64,000 nucleotides of DNA. It comes from Datura wrightii. Lineage: Eukaryota > Streptophyta > Magnoliopsida > Solanales > Solanaceae. The translations under genes and the position numbers were made by a program. The notes under the pieces were generated by a model. It was given only the letters and a program-made list of their open reading frames with translations, was not told the DNA's origin and made no database searches. Shown in pieces: positions 55,830 through 64,000 of this stretch (position 1 is its first letter; each line of letters opens with the position of its first letter). The DNA lies in assembly GCA_035772735.1 (NCBI GenBank), contig JASDFA010000010.1:135287001-135351000 (forward strand). Direction: 5' to 3'.

Positions 55830-56381
55830 CTAAGTTACCGCTCTATTATTTTCTGTTTCCATTACTCGGACGGCTAGACCAGCTAACTGATGAATTTCTT
55901 TGGCTAACTTCCGCTTCTCAGGTCGCAAATACGCCAAACTCCCCATTGACTTACGGCTCATGGCATCTGCCACAACATTAGCTTTTCCGGGGTGATATAG
56001 AATGTTCACATCATAATCTTTTAACAGCTCCAACCAGCGGCGTTGCCGTAGATTCAACTCCCTCTGAGTGAAAATGTACTGTAAGCTCTTATGATCTGTG
56101 TAAATATCAACATGGACGCCGTACAGGTAATGGCTCCATATCTTTAAGGCGTGGATTACTGCGGCCAATTCCAGGTCGTGGGTAGGATAATTCTTTTCGT
56201 GTTTCCTCAGCTGTCTGGAAGCATATGCAATTACTCTACCATGCTGCATCAACACACAACCTAACCCAACACCTGACGCATCGCAATAAACTGAATAACC
56301 TTCTGTGCCTTCCGGCAATGCTAACACTGGGGCGGATGTTAATCTGTCTTTCAGTTCCTGTAAACTCTGCTCACATGCCTC
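55830..56381 (-). pseudogene. pol: Element A RNase H and linker
   Basis: The open frame 55830-56327 (165 residues) covers RNase H with all four acidic residues: D16 (C-D-A-S), E53 (D-L-E-L), D78 (Y-T-D-H-K) and D121 (V-A-D-A). A linker to integrase follows. It ends at a TAG where B and the frame context suggest CAG (55829-55827). Upstream to 56381 is the RT connection, after another TAG at about 56384-56382 where homologues have the Trp codon TGG. Confidence 0.9.
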
Positions 56382-56384
56382 TGT

Positions 56385-56819
56385 CTATTGAAACTTTGCT
56401 GCTTTCTGTGTCAATTTGGTCAGAGGTGCTGCAATGGTCGAGAACCCTTCAACGAACCTTCTGTAATATCCTGCCAACCCCAGAAAACTACGAACTTCAA
56501 TCGGAGTGGTAGGCCTAGGCCATGACTTAACTGCTTCTATTTTCTGCTTGTCTACCTGTATACCAGCGTCTAAGACGATATGCCCTAAAAAGGCCACTGA
56601 GTTAAGCCACAATTCACACTTGGAATATTTAGCATACAACTGGCGGTCCCTGAGAATCTGGAGCACTGTCAGCAAATGAGTCCGGTGATCTGCTTCAGAG
56701 CGTGAATACACCAGAATGTCATCAATGAATACTATCACGAACAAGTCAAGGAAAGGTCTGAAAATACTGTTCATCAGGTTCATAAAGACTGCTGGGGCAT
56801 TCGTTAACCCAAAGGACAT
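56385..56819 (-). pseudogene. pol: Element A RT palm and thumb
   Basis: A 144-residue frame: MSFGLTNAPAVFMNLMNSIF, IVFIDDILVYSRSEADH with the intact F-I-D-D catalytic box, LQILRDRQLYAKYSKCELW, FLGHIVLDAGIQVDKQK and RSFLGLAGYYRRFVE. It ends K-F-Q then TAG. The upstream border is the frameshift near 56912. Confidence 0.9.
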
Positions 56820-57994
56820 AACTAGAAATTCAAAATGTCCATATCGGGTCCTGAACGCTGTCTTAGGAATATCTCTCTCCCGTACTCGGACATGGTGATA
56901 TCGGACCGCAAGTCAATCTTAGAAAAGTATCTGGCTCCCTGCAACTGATCAAATAAGTCATCAATTCTGGGGAGCGGGTACTTGTTCTTTACTGTAACTT
57001 TGTTTAGTTGCCGGTAATCTATACAAATTCGAAGCGAGCCATCTTTCTTTCTCACAAATAAAACTGGCGCACCCCACGGTGAAGTACTCGGCCTGATAAA
57101 ACCTTTATCCAACAAATCTTTCAACTGCTCCTTTAATTCTCTGAGTTCTGCAGGAGCCATACGATAGGGAGGAATTGATATGGGCTGAGTGCCTGGTAAC
57201 AAGTCGATAGCAAAGTCTATTTCCCTTTCTGGGGGAATACCAGGTAACTCATCAGGAAACACATCAGGGAATTCATTCACCACTGGAACAGACTGGAGTG
57301 TCGGAGATTCTGCCTGGACATCCTGAACTCTGACCAGATGGTAAATACATCCTTTGGATATCAACTTTCTCGCCTGAAGGTAGGATATAAACCTACCTTT
57401 TGGCGTAACGGTGCTGCCCTTCCACTCCTGCACAGCTTCTCCTGGGAAGTGGAATCGGACCGTTTTGGTCCAACGTTCAACGTTGGCAAAGCACGGTACT
57501 AACCAATCCATACCCATTACGGCATCGAAGTCTATCATTTCTAACTCGACCAGATCTACTGTGGTCGGACGGTCAGCAACCTCTACTGTACACCCGCGGT
57601 AGATTCGGCTAGCTGTGATAGAGTCACCGACGGGCGTAGATACTAAGAAGGGCTGCTGCAATGATTCTGGTACAATACTAAACTTTCGTGCCACAAATGG
57701 AGTAATGTAGGACAAAGTAGACCCTGGATCAATCAATACATAAGCAGGGTGTGAGCAAATTGTTAGCATACCTATCACAATATCAGGTGACGCTTCCGAT
57801 TCTTGCCTCCCTGGTAAGGCATATGTGCGGCTTGGGCCCGCACCTATACTGGAGGCCCCTGATCTGCCCCGACCCCTGCCTGCGGAAACTGAGGGCCTGC
57901 GCCCAGTCGAGGATGCTGTGGCTCGTGATCCTGCTGATGCCCTATCCTGTCTATCCCGGTCCTCTCGACCTCTGGCTGGGCAATCTTTCATCAA
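56820..57994 (-). pseudogene. pol: Element A protease and RT N-half
   Basis: A 390-residue frame. Its start as listed is the end of a zinc knuckle (M-M-K-D-C; the knuckle C-Y-I-C-G-Q-E-G-H-L-M-K-D-C is readable upstream to 58025). Residues 10-60 form an Arg/Gly/Ser linker, and the protease has L-I-D-P-G-S-T around D89 and FDAVMGMDWL. The spacer follows, then RT from about residue 275 (PPYRMAPAELRELKEQLKDL, SLRICIDYRQLNKVTVKN, YFSKIDLRS with its first catalytic Asp). A one-base loss near 56912 (S-G-Y-H becomes S-D-I-T) shifts the rest. Confidence 0.92.
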
Positions 57995-58450
57995 ATGTCC
58001 TTCTTGGCCACAAATATAACATGCGGTGGAGCCATATCTGCATGCTCCAGGATGGCGTCGACTGCATATAAGGCAAAGTGGTAGGGTATACCTACTCTGC
58101 TCCGCCCTCCTCTATAATGGTGAATCTGCCGTCTGCGAGCCTCTACCAATCTCTGACTGCCCTCTGCGACTGAATCTACCCCCTGCGACTGCGGCGGAGG
58201 CGGGGGCCTGGGCGTCCTGTCTAACAATCGTGGCCTGGGTGCTCCCCGGGCCTCCCTCTGTAACTCAATTGGCCTATCCTGGCGACACTGTTCCTGACTG
58301 ACCCTTCTTATCTCCCGTTGTCGTTGTCTAATGCCCTCAATATTCTGGGCAAATGCCTGAACTCGAGCAATGTCCATGTCCTCTCGCAGTGTGGCTGTAA
58401 TACAAGTCTCAACATATTCTGGATTCAATCCCATGATGAAGCGGTGTACT
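57991..58450 (-). pseudogene. gag: Element A gag, C-terminal part
   Basis: A 147-residue frame (to 58434): MGLNPEYVETCITATLRED, the AFAQNIEGIRQRQREIRRVS helix, then an Arg/Pro/Gln-rich stretch. A frameshift near 58085 takes the frame off the zinc knuckles; in the correct frame the minus strand reads C-L-I-C-S-R-R-H-P-G-A-C and then C-Y-I-C-G-Q-E-G-H. It is separated from the N-terminal part by a one-base loss near 58455. Confidence 0.88.
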
Positions 58451-59162
58451 CTGATGCCATGGTATCAACAAAGGCCGGTGCATATTGGGCTAAGGAATCA
58501 AATTGCAAGGAATATTCCCGGACACTCATGGCCCCCTACTCCAGATGTAGGAACTGGTCTACCCGGGCCTGTCGAATCTCCCGTGGAAGATAGTGATCCA
58601 GAAAAGCCCCTGAAAAGCTGGACCAGGTGGGAGGGGAAACATCTCTCCCTCGAGACCTTTCCCAGCTTTCATACCACATCACAACGATATCCCGTAATCA
58701 GAATGCTGCCAATTCAACTGATTCGGTAGGCGTGGCATGCATAACCCTGAAGATTCTCTGCATTTGATCTAGAAAATCCTGAGGGTCCTCTATCCGATCC
58801 GTACCTGTAAACTGTGGGGGATTCAAAGCTAATAACTCTCGGACCCTCAAACTACCGGGTCCTCCTGATGATTCCGCAACTGTAGACGGCATTGGCTGAC
58901 GCTGAGCAGCCATCATCTGTGCTAACATAACTACAGCACTCCTAACCTCCTGGTCGGAAGGTGTCGGTATAGGGACTGCTGAAGGTAATGTCGCCCCAAG
59001 TGGCTCCTGACGTGGTGGGGACTGCTGAGGAGGCTGGGACGATGCCTCTGTAGTGCCCTCTGATCGGGCTGTTTCTAAACGAGGGGGAGGCATCCTGCTG
59101 GTGCCCTCCCCTGCTGCAATATCTAAGCTCCGACCTGTGATAGGATGTTGCTGGTCTGACAT
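58451..59162 (-). pseudogene. gag: Element A gag, N-terminal part
   Basis: Gag starts at the ATG 59162-59160 (M-S-D-Q-Q-H-P), about 200 nt from the primer site. The first 154 residues are open: a Ser/Pro/Glu-rich N-terminus, VRSAVVMLAQMMAAQRQ, then the capsid start PPQFTGTDRIEDPQDFLDQM. It stops at TGA 58697-58695, where the codon context suggests CGA (Arg). The capsid continues (readable W-Y-E-S-W-E-R-S-R-G, F-L-D-H-Y-L-P-R-E-I-R) to another TAG for CAG in the H-L-E-x-G-A-M-S segment near 58527. Gag would form the cytoplasmic particle that holds the RNA. Confidence 0.9.
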
Positions 59163-59359
59163 TATCTGTAAACAAAGAATATAGTAAGCTTTTAGGGACT
59201 CAACCCTATACTATACCGCTCTACAGCACGACTGAATAAGAATAAAAGACAACCATCCTATCATGCCTTGCAGCCTCCTATCCATAGTATGTGGTGCACA
59301 ACACATCCATGGACAGGACTCTACTTAGGACGGATTGCAGACTCCCTGGGATACGACCT

Positions 59360-59371
59360 GCTCTGATACCA
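59360..59371 (-). promoter_or_regulatory. Primer-binding site (tRNA-iMet), element A
   Basis: The minus strand reads TGGTATCAGAGC, four bases (AACT) from the 5' LTR edge at 59376. The 188-nt leader to gag shows no further feature. Confidence 0.95.
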
Positions 59372-59375
59372 AGTT

Positions 59376-61963
59376 TGTCACACCCCGCCTTGGGGGGTAT
59401 GACTGGCACCTGGTGCCCTACTGGGACCTGAACTGCTGGACTGCTAAGCCTGGGCACATCTGGTGCCTGGCTGGCTCTAACTCATATTTCTGGAAACAAA
59501 GGGCTATATAACGGCTGTAAACACAGCCCCCGGCCCATTGGCCTATAGCCTCCTGTACCTGTACTAACAGCTGACCAGAAACATATCAATTCAGGGAAAC
59601 CTATGCGGGCCGACAAGGCCACCATGCTGTCTAGTTATCTGCAACTCAATCATGAAGTACTAAAAAGCTAAGTGACCGGCAAGGTCACCACTACTGGCAA
59701 ACTATGGCCTCACACGGCCAACATAAAAGAAAGAAAGAGTACTAACAGCTATACAACTGCACGGCCTCACACGACCGGCTCATCTGACCACGGGGAGATA
59801 TATACAGACTGCAAGCCTCTAGGAATAGCAATAGAAATGATCGGGACAGGGCCCCGACCTACCCGTACTATACAACAAAAGGAACTGAACTACACCTCTG
59901 GAATTCAGTCTCCGGATGACAGGAGCTGAATACTCGACCGCTGACAGGAATCACGTAGTATCGCCTGCACGTCTATGAGTACCTGCAGGCAAGTAATGCA
60001 GTGCCCCACCGGGCGTCAGTACCGCTGGTACTGAGTATGTAAGGCAATAACTGAAAGCAAAGTCTGAAAACAACAATGTAACTGATGAACTGAAGTAGGA
60101 AGACTTAGATTAACTGCCTGATACTGTAAGTCATACCTTTTCTCTATTATACTGGCTGGGATAGGAGTCATACCTGGAGACATATCCCTCTACTGCTTTT
60201 CTACTCGTATCTATCATAACATGGCATAGCATGAAATAACATAACATGGCACACACAAACCTTACCCGGCCCCGAAAAGCCGGGAGGTACAACCAGCACG
60301 GAATCTACACCCCTACCCCGGTCATCCCATCTCCTATAATGGCTGTAAGCGTCCCGCCGGTCCCCTGGGTATGCACTTGGGCTCGCTGAGCCCCTGATTA
60401 TAACTGTACCTGAGTCCGAAGGACTCCTGAATCAACACCCGGGCGTATCCGCTCGACGGGGGTGTATAAAAGCCGACCAAGGCAAAATATGGGGAAAACT
60501 GGCATCCCATCTTCGTCCCCTGGGGGACGGCATGCCACTCCGTAGAGCGACGTATCCTCGTCCTCTGGTGGACGAGTCGATACAGTTATTAACCCTGGGG
60601 CGGTCATGGATGCTAGGTAGTCCAACCCCAAACAATACAACGGTCTCAACTAGTAATGTTGTCTGCATATCTCACATGCTGAAGCTAATAGGGGTAAAGT
60701 ATCGTATACAGTATATGCTAAACTAATGATAGTAATCTGTACGTATTTAATACGTGCTGAGACTGGTAAATATATATATATATATATGAATATAGTCTCC
60801 CGCCAAACTGTACTGGGGAAAATGCTATACAAGATCGTGTTTCTGTTGAAAACTATGTTGTTTACTGAGTTTCTGTATTAACATGATTTACTATTCCTAA
60901 CATGCGTTCTAAACTTTATTTTAGCCTGCCATTCTATTTCTGAAGTGCTTTACGGATACTGCAACACTTTACGGGGTTTCAACTAAATACAATAATATCT
61001 TAACAGTTCATATTACATCACATACTGAGCATACTAGGCAGTTTCTAACACTTGTGTTAGAATCTATGTCGTACTAGTAAGTTTTACGCAAGTTACAACT
61101 CGATGCTTCTCATATCGTTTCAACATTCACAATAAACGTAACACTCGACTTCTGAACATTCTACTGGTCTGTAAATTACTACACTGTACCGATATTACTT
61201 AACTTGCCGAGGGAACTTAACTTTACATACCTTATCCTTGAATTATTCGTTTGTCGGACGGGACTCGGCCGGTACTTCAACTATTTTCTCCCAACTGCAT
61301 TCATAAATATGTCAATCAATCCTAAATACAACTTTACTTTAAAGAGTAACGTCACTTTCGATATATTTTATAGCCCAAACTTAGGCTTATCGAAAGACGG
61401 TCGAAAACTCGCTATTTTTCAGCAGTCCGGAAGGGAGAAATATTCACTTCACAGTTAGGAACACATAGACACTAATTTAGAGCAATTCCACTTACCTTAG
61501 CTCGGTGGCTCGATGATTCGTCGGCCGTATTTTACGAAACTGAATCTGTAGGAATGCTCTCTGCTGCTAAATACCTCAGTATCTGGAGTTAATTTGAATT
61601 TGGGCAATGTTTATCAGCGTAATCGGACGAAAATTATATAATTTCCTTCGTTCTTACTTCTCTCTGCCGCTCACCCTCTGTTTTCTGGAATTAGTTGTGT
61701 GGTTAAATGATTTAAAACCGAAGTGGCCTTTATATACTTGGGCCTGGACAAGGCCAACGTGTCACGCAGCCAACGCGGAGGCCCCTCCTCCGTGACACGC
61801 TGCCATCGCGGAGGGGCTGTGCCTTGGCTCCTTCCGTGATGGTTCGACTGGTTTCTCGTCCGATCTTTTCCCGGGCCTTTCTCCAGCACGTATGGCCTTC
61901 AAATATGCTTAACCAATGTGCGAATAGGTCGTCTAGGTGACGGAAATTCTACGGGGTATAACA
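59376..61963 (-). repeat. 5' LTR of element A (2,588 bp)
   Basis: Same ends as the 3' LTR. TATA box on the minus strand at 61736-61727. Inverted repeat arms at 61759-61769 (one change, GTCACGCAG) and 61788-61798. Hairpins at 60514-60529 and 60557-60576 are conserved base for base with the 3' LTR. A TA-dinucleotide run at about 60770-60787 is longer than in the 3' LTR. Confidence 0.95.
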
Positions 61964-62639
61964 ATAGCAATCCTACAATCCTTATCTAGGTAGTTCGCCA
62001 CTCCATGTACGCTCACCCGACTCTCTAATCTACCACTAACTTTAGCGCATACTTAGATAAACGAGTGAAATCTAAAGAGTACTCCTGAACTAACATGTTA
62101 CCCTGCTTCATATTCACATACTCGACCGCTTTCAGTTCCCTGATATCACGAGGGAAGAACCGATCTATAAAAGTGGCATGAAACTCATCCCAACCAATAG
62201 GGCCTACTCCCACTACCCTACTATCTTTCCATTGTTTGAACCAGATATACGCAACCCCTTTCAGCTGATAAGAGGCCAAGTCGATGTACTCCCCATTTGT
62301 CACCCCCATGACCTGGGTGATCTTCAGAATCTCATCAGCGAACTCATGTGGGTTCTCATCTACTTTTAACCCAAGGAACACTGGTGGGTTCATCCTCAAA
62401 AAATTTCTGACCCGAGCTTCCACCGAATTCCCGTTCTAAGGGAGATGCGCTATCGCCTGTTGATTGACCTAGGCAGTCAAGGCCTGTGCTAGCATCTATA
62501 TGACTACCCTGAATTTAGCATGGGCAGCCAACTCTGGTGCATGCTCCCCATGGGCTGGTAGGGCCTGATGGTGACCCTCTCCATTGCTGTTCTCGTGGCC
62601 GTTTCAATTTCTCCTTCTGTTCACTCAATGTGGAGGCAT
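61964..62639 (-). pseudogene. gag: Element G gag, N-terminal and capsid part
   Basis: It starts at the ATG 62639-62637 (M-P-P-H like the M-P-P-R of C). 62025-62423 (132 residues) is open: VRNFLRMNPPVFLGLKVDEN, the I-T-Q-V-M-G-V-T-N-G-E-Y capsid segment, AYIWFKQWKDSR, FIDRFFPRDIRELKAVEYVN and VQEYSLDFTRLSKYALK. ATAGC at 61964-61968 is the right target copy of A; beyond it the gag joins 51529. The Gly/Asn-rich N-terminus has stops. Confidence 0.85.
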
Positions 62640-62833
62640 GATTCTGCAAATGTGTATAGCATGAGTTAGAATGATAGATAGACATTTCATCACATGACAT
62701 GAGACCATGAAAGAAGGGAACATTTCCTAAACGTTTCATAGCCTCTTCGTCATAAGTGCGGCACACTTCACACCCGTGAAAAAGACTTTACTTAATGCGG
62801 TTTTCAGACACCTAGGACACTTCAAAACCTATT

Positions 62834-62845
62834 GCTCTAATACCA
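62834..62845 (-). promoter_or_regulatory. Primer-binding site of element G (variant)
   Basis: The minus strand reads TGGTATTAGAGC, the same one-base variant as in E. It is four bases from the LTR edge at 62850. The leader 62640-62833 holds no other recognised feature. Confidence 0.85.
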
Positions 62846-62849
62846 AGTT

Positions 62850-64000
62850 TGTCACAACCCAAATATAGGACAGGATTGAGACATTGGACAAGGAGCCCCG
62901 AGAGACTCCAAGTCGACCCATGGCATGAACATACATCTAACTCAATCAATAAAGAGGAAGACTTGACATAATAAAAATAATAGAAATCTCATCATAACAT
63001 AACATCGAAGTCGAAAATCAAATGATACATGAAGAGATGATTACTACATACAGTCTAAAATCCTCTACATAATTGATGGGTTGATGGGACAACACCCCTA
63101 AGTAACCCGACAAGTTTGAAAACTGTAAGTGCAAAGATAACTGATAACAAATGATCCCCGAGAGGTGAGGACTCACCACTGGAATGGATGCTAACTCTGG
63201 AATCGGCTAATGGTGGGGCTGAGGCTGAAAATCGGAGCCTATATCCTAAAATGATACAACATAGAGTATGCGGTCAGTACATGAAATGTACCGAGTATGC
63301 AAGGTAAGTAAAACGAACATTTAAAATACATAAAAGCTCATAAGAGTGGGACAACATGCTCATAACATAAATATCATAACGTAACATAAGGCTCAAGGTT
63401 TTCAAAACATTAACAAATCAGTCATAATCATAATATAGAAGAAAAGCTTCATTAAACATGACTTGAACCAAAGTAATATGAACATAACCATGCATAAATC
63501 ATGAGAAACATTGGGAGATTCTTATAACCGGCATACTCCATATGAGCACACATGGAGCCTGGCCTATAAACCCCTGGTCGGGAGGGTGTTCGTACCTTGC
63601 CAAGGATAAAACCATCTAAGGGCATGATATCACTCATGAAAGGCTAATTTGGGGCAAAGGGGGACAGTCTCAAGGGAGGTCCCATCATGACCTACGGAGC
63701 CATGTAGTTCTGAGATTCGGGGAAAAACATGGGCCCTGAACCTACTCGGTGTTAAATACTACTCCAAAAACATATATAGTGCTCATAGGATAACATACAT
63801 GAAATTCATGGGCTAGTTAAATCATGATAATCATAAGCATGCTTGAAGATACATGAACTAGCCATGAAATATGGCCTGTGAATCGGTCATAATCATAAGT
63901 CATAAATCATGAGGTTCATGCATACTTGTAAAACATGCATATACTTGATATTCATAAATTCATGACGAGCATTTGAGAGAAATCATATCATGAGTCATAA
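62850..64000 (-). repeat. 5' LTR of element G (partial, runs off the window)
   Basis: It starts TGTCACAACCC and matches 45075-46220 of the 3' LTR over its 1,151 visible bases, including the CGGGAGGGTGTTCGTA block (about 63578). The U3 repeats and the right target copy are beyond the window end. Confidence 0.88.

Larger units (their letters stand above)
51530..61963 (-). mobile_element. Complete Tekay/Del-like chromovirus element A (10.4 kb)
   Basis: LTRs 51530-54113 (2,584 bp) and 59376-61963 (2,588 bp) flank gag-pol on the minus strand, with perfect ATAGC target duplications. The internal order is primer site, leader, gag, protease, RT, RNase H, integrase, chromodomain, polypurine tract. 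LTRs differ by about 2-3% in hand comparisons, so it is fairly recent. The integrase and RNase H catalytic residues are all present. The polyprotein carries four nonsense codons and about three frameshifts, so it cannot act on its own. It is the reference copy for its family here. Confidence 0.96.
45075..64000 (-). mobile_element. Gypsy chromovirus element G, split by element A
   Basis: 3' LTR at 45075-47322, pol at 47323-50981, gag at 50982-51529 and 61964-62639 on either side of A, primer site 62834-62845, and 5' LTR from 62850 running past the window end. Removing A restores a continuous gag. The left target sequence is GCTAT (45070-45074). It is the best-preserved member of its group, with several frames of 100-200 residues, but catalytic residues are lost in RT and protease. 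Confidence 0.88.

Noticed and set aside
59360..59371. Possible tRNA gene fragments at the TGGTATCAGAGC sites
   Set aside because: Only 12 bases match tRNA-Met and each lies four bases from an LTR. They are primer-binding sites, not tRNA genes.

Overview
This window looks like plant nuclear DNA made entirely of nested LTR retrotransposons. I found no host gene, tRNA, rRNA or CRISPR array. The evidence is plant-type Ty3/gypsy proteins (gag, protease, RT, RNase H, integrase, chromodomain), primer-binding sites matching initiator tRNA-Met, LTRs of 1.4-2.6 kb, and 5-bp target duplications. The host is probably a eudicot with a repeat-rich genome. The style of the elements recalls asterids such as Solanaceae, but I cannot name the species.

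Layout, left to right. (1) 1-2019 is the 3' part of a plus-strand Athila/Tat-type non-autonomous element (F2), inserted in the gag of element I (2020-4397, minus). (2) Element I is inserted in an LTR of old element J (LTR remnant 4398-5648, internal pieces 5649-5850 and 7303-8899). J is also split by a plus-strand solo LTR (5851-7302) and cut by element C. (3) Element C (8900-28258, minus) is split inside its RT by complete element B (13703-23541). C's right LTR is followed directly by a second internal region (K, 28259-29545), giving an LTR-internal-LTR-internal tandem. (4) At 29545/29546 K is fused to the truncated LTR of element E (29546-44148, minus). E is split in its protease region by complete non-autonomous element F (34175-40133). 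(5) A gag scrap H (44149-45074) lies between E and element G (45075 to beyond the window end). G is split in gag by complete element A (51530-61963), the least damaged autonomous element here.

Elements A, B and I are one Tekay/Del-like chromovirus group. C, E, G, H, J and K are a second, related and older group. F, F2 and the solo LTR are Athila/Tat-like. All chromoviral pieces and F read on the minus strand; only F2 and the solo LTR read plus.

Relative ages follow from nesting and from rough hand-counted LTR divergence: F about 1.5%, A about 2.5%, B about 7%, C about 8-9%. Every autonomous element is broken by nonsense codons or frameshifts. The domains would have worked as one system: gag forms the particle, protease cuts the polyprotein, RT and RNase H copy the RNA from a tRNA-Met primer, and integrase with its chromodomain inserts the copy, probably into heterochromatin, which fits the nesting.

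The most unusual signal is an 11-bp inverted repeat with an 18-nt loop next to the putative TATA box. It occurs in the same arrangement in the LTRs of two unrelated lineages, Tekay-like A and Athila-like F/F2.
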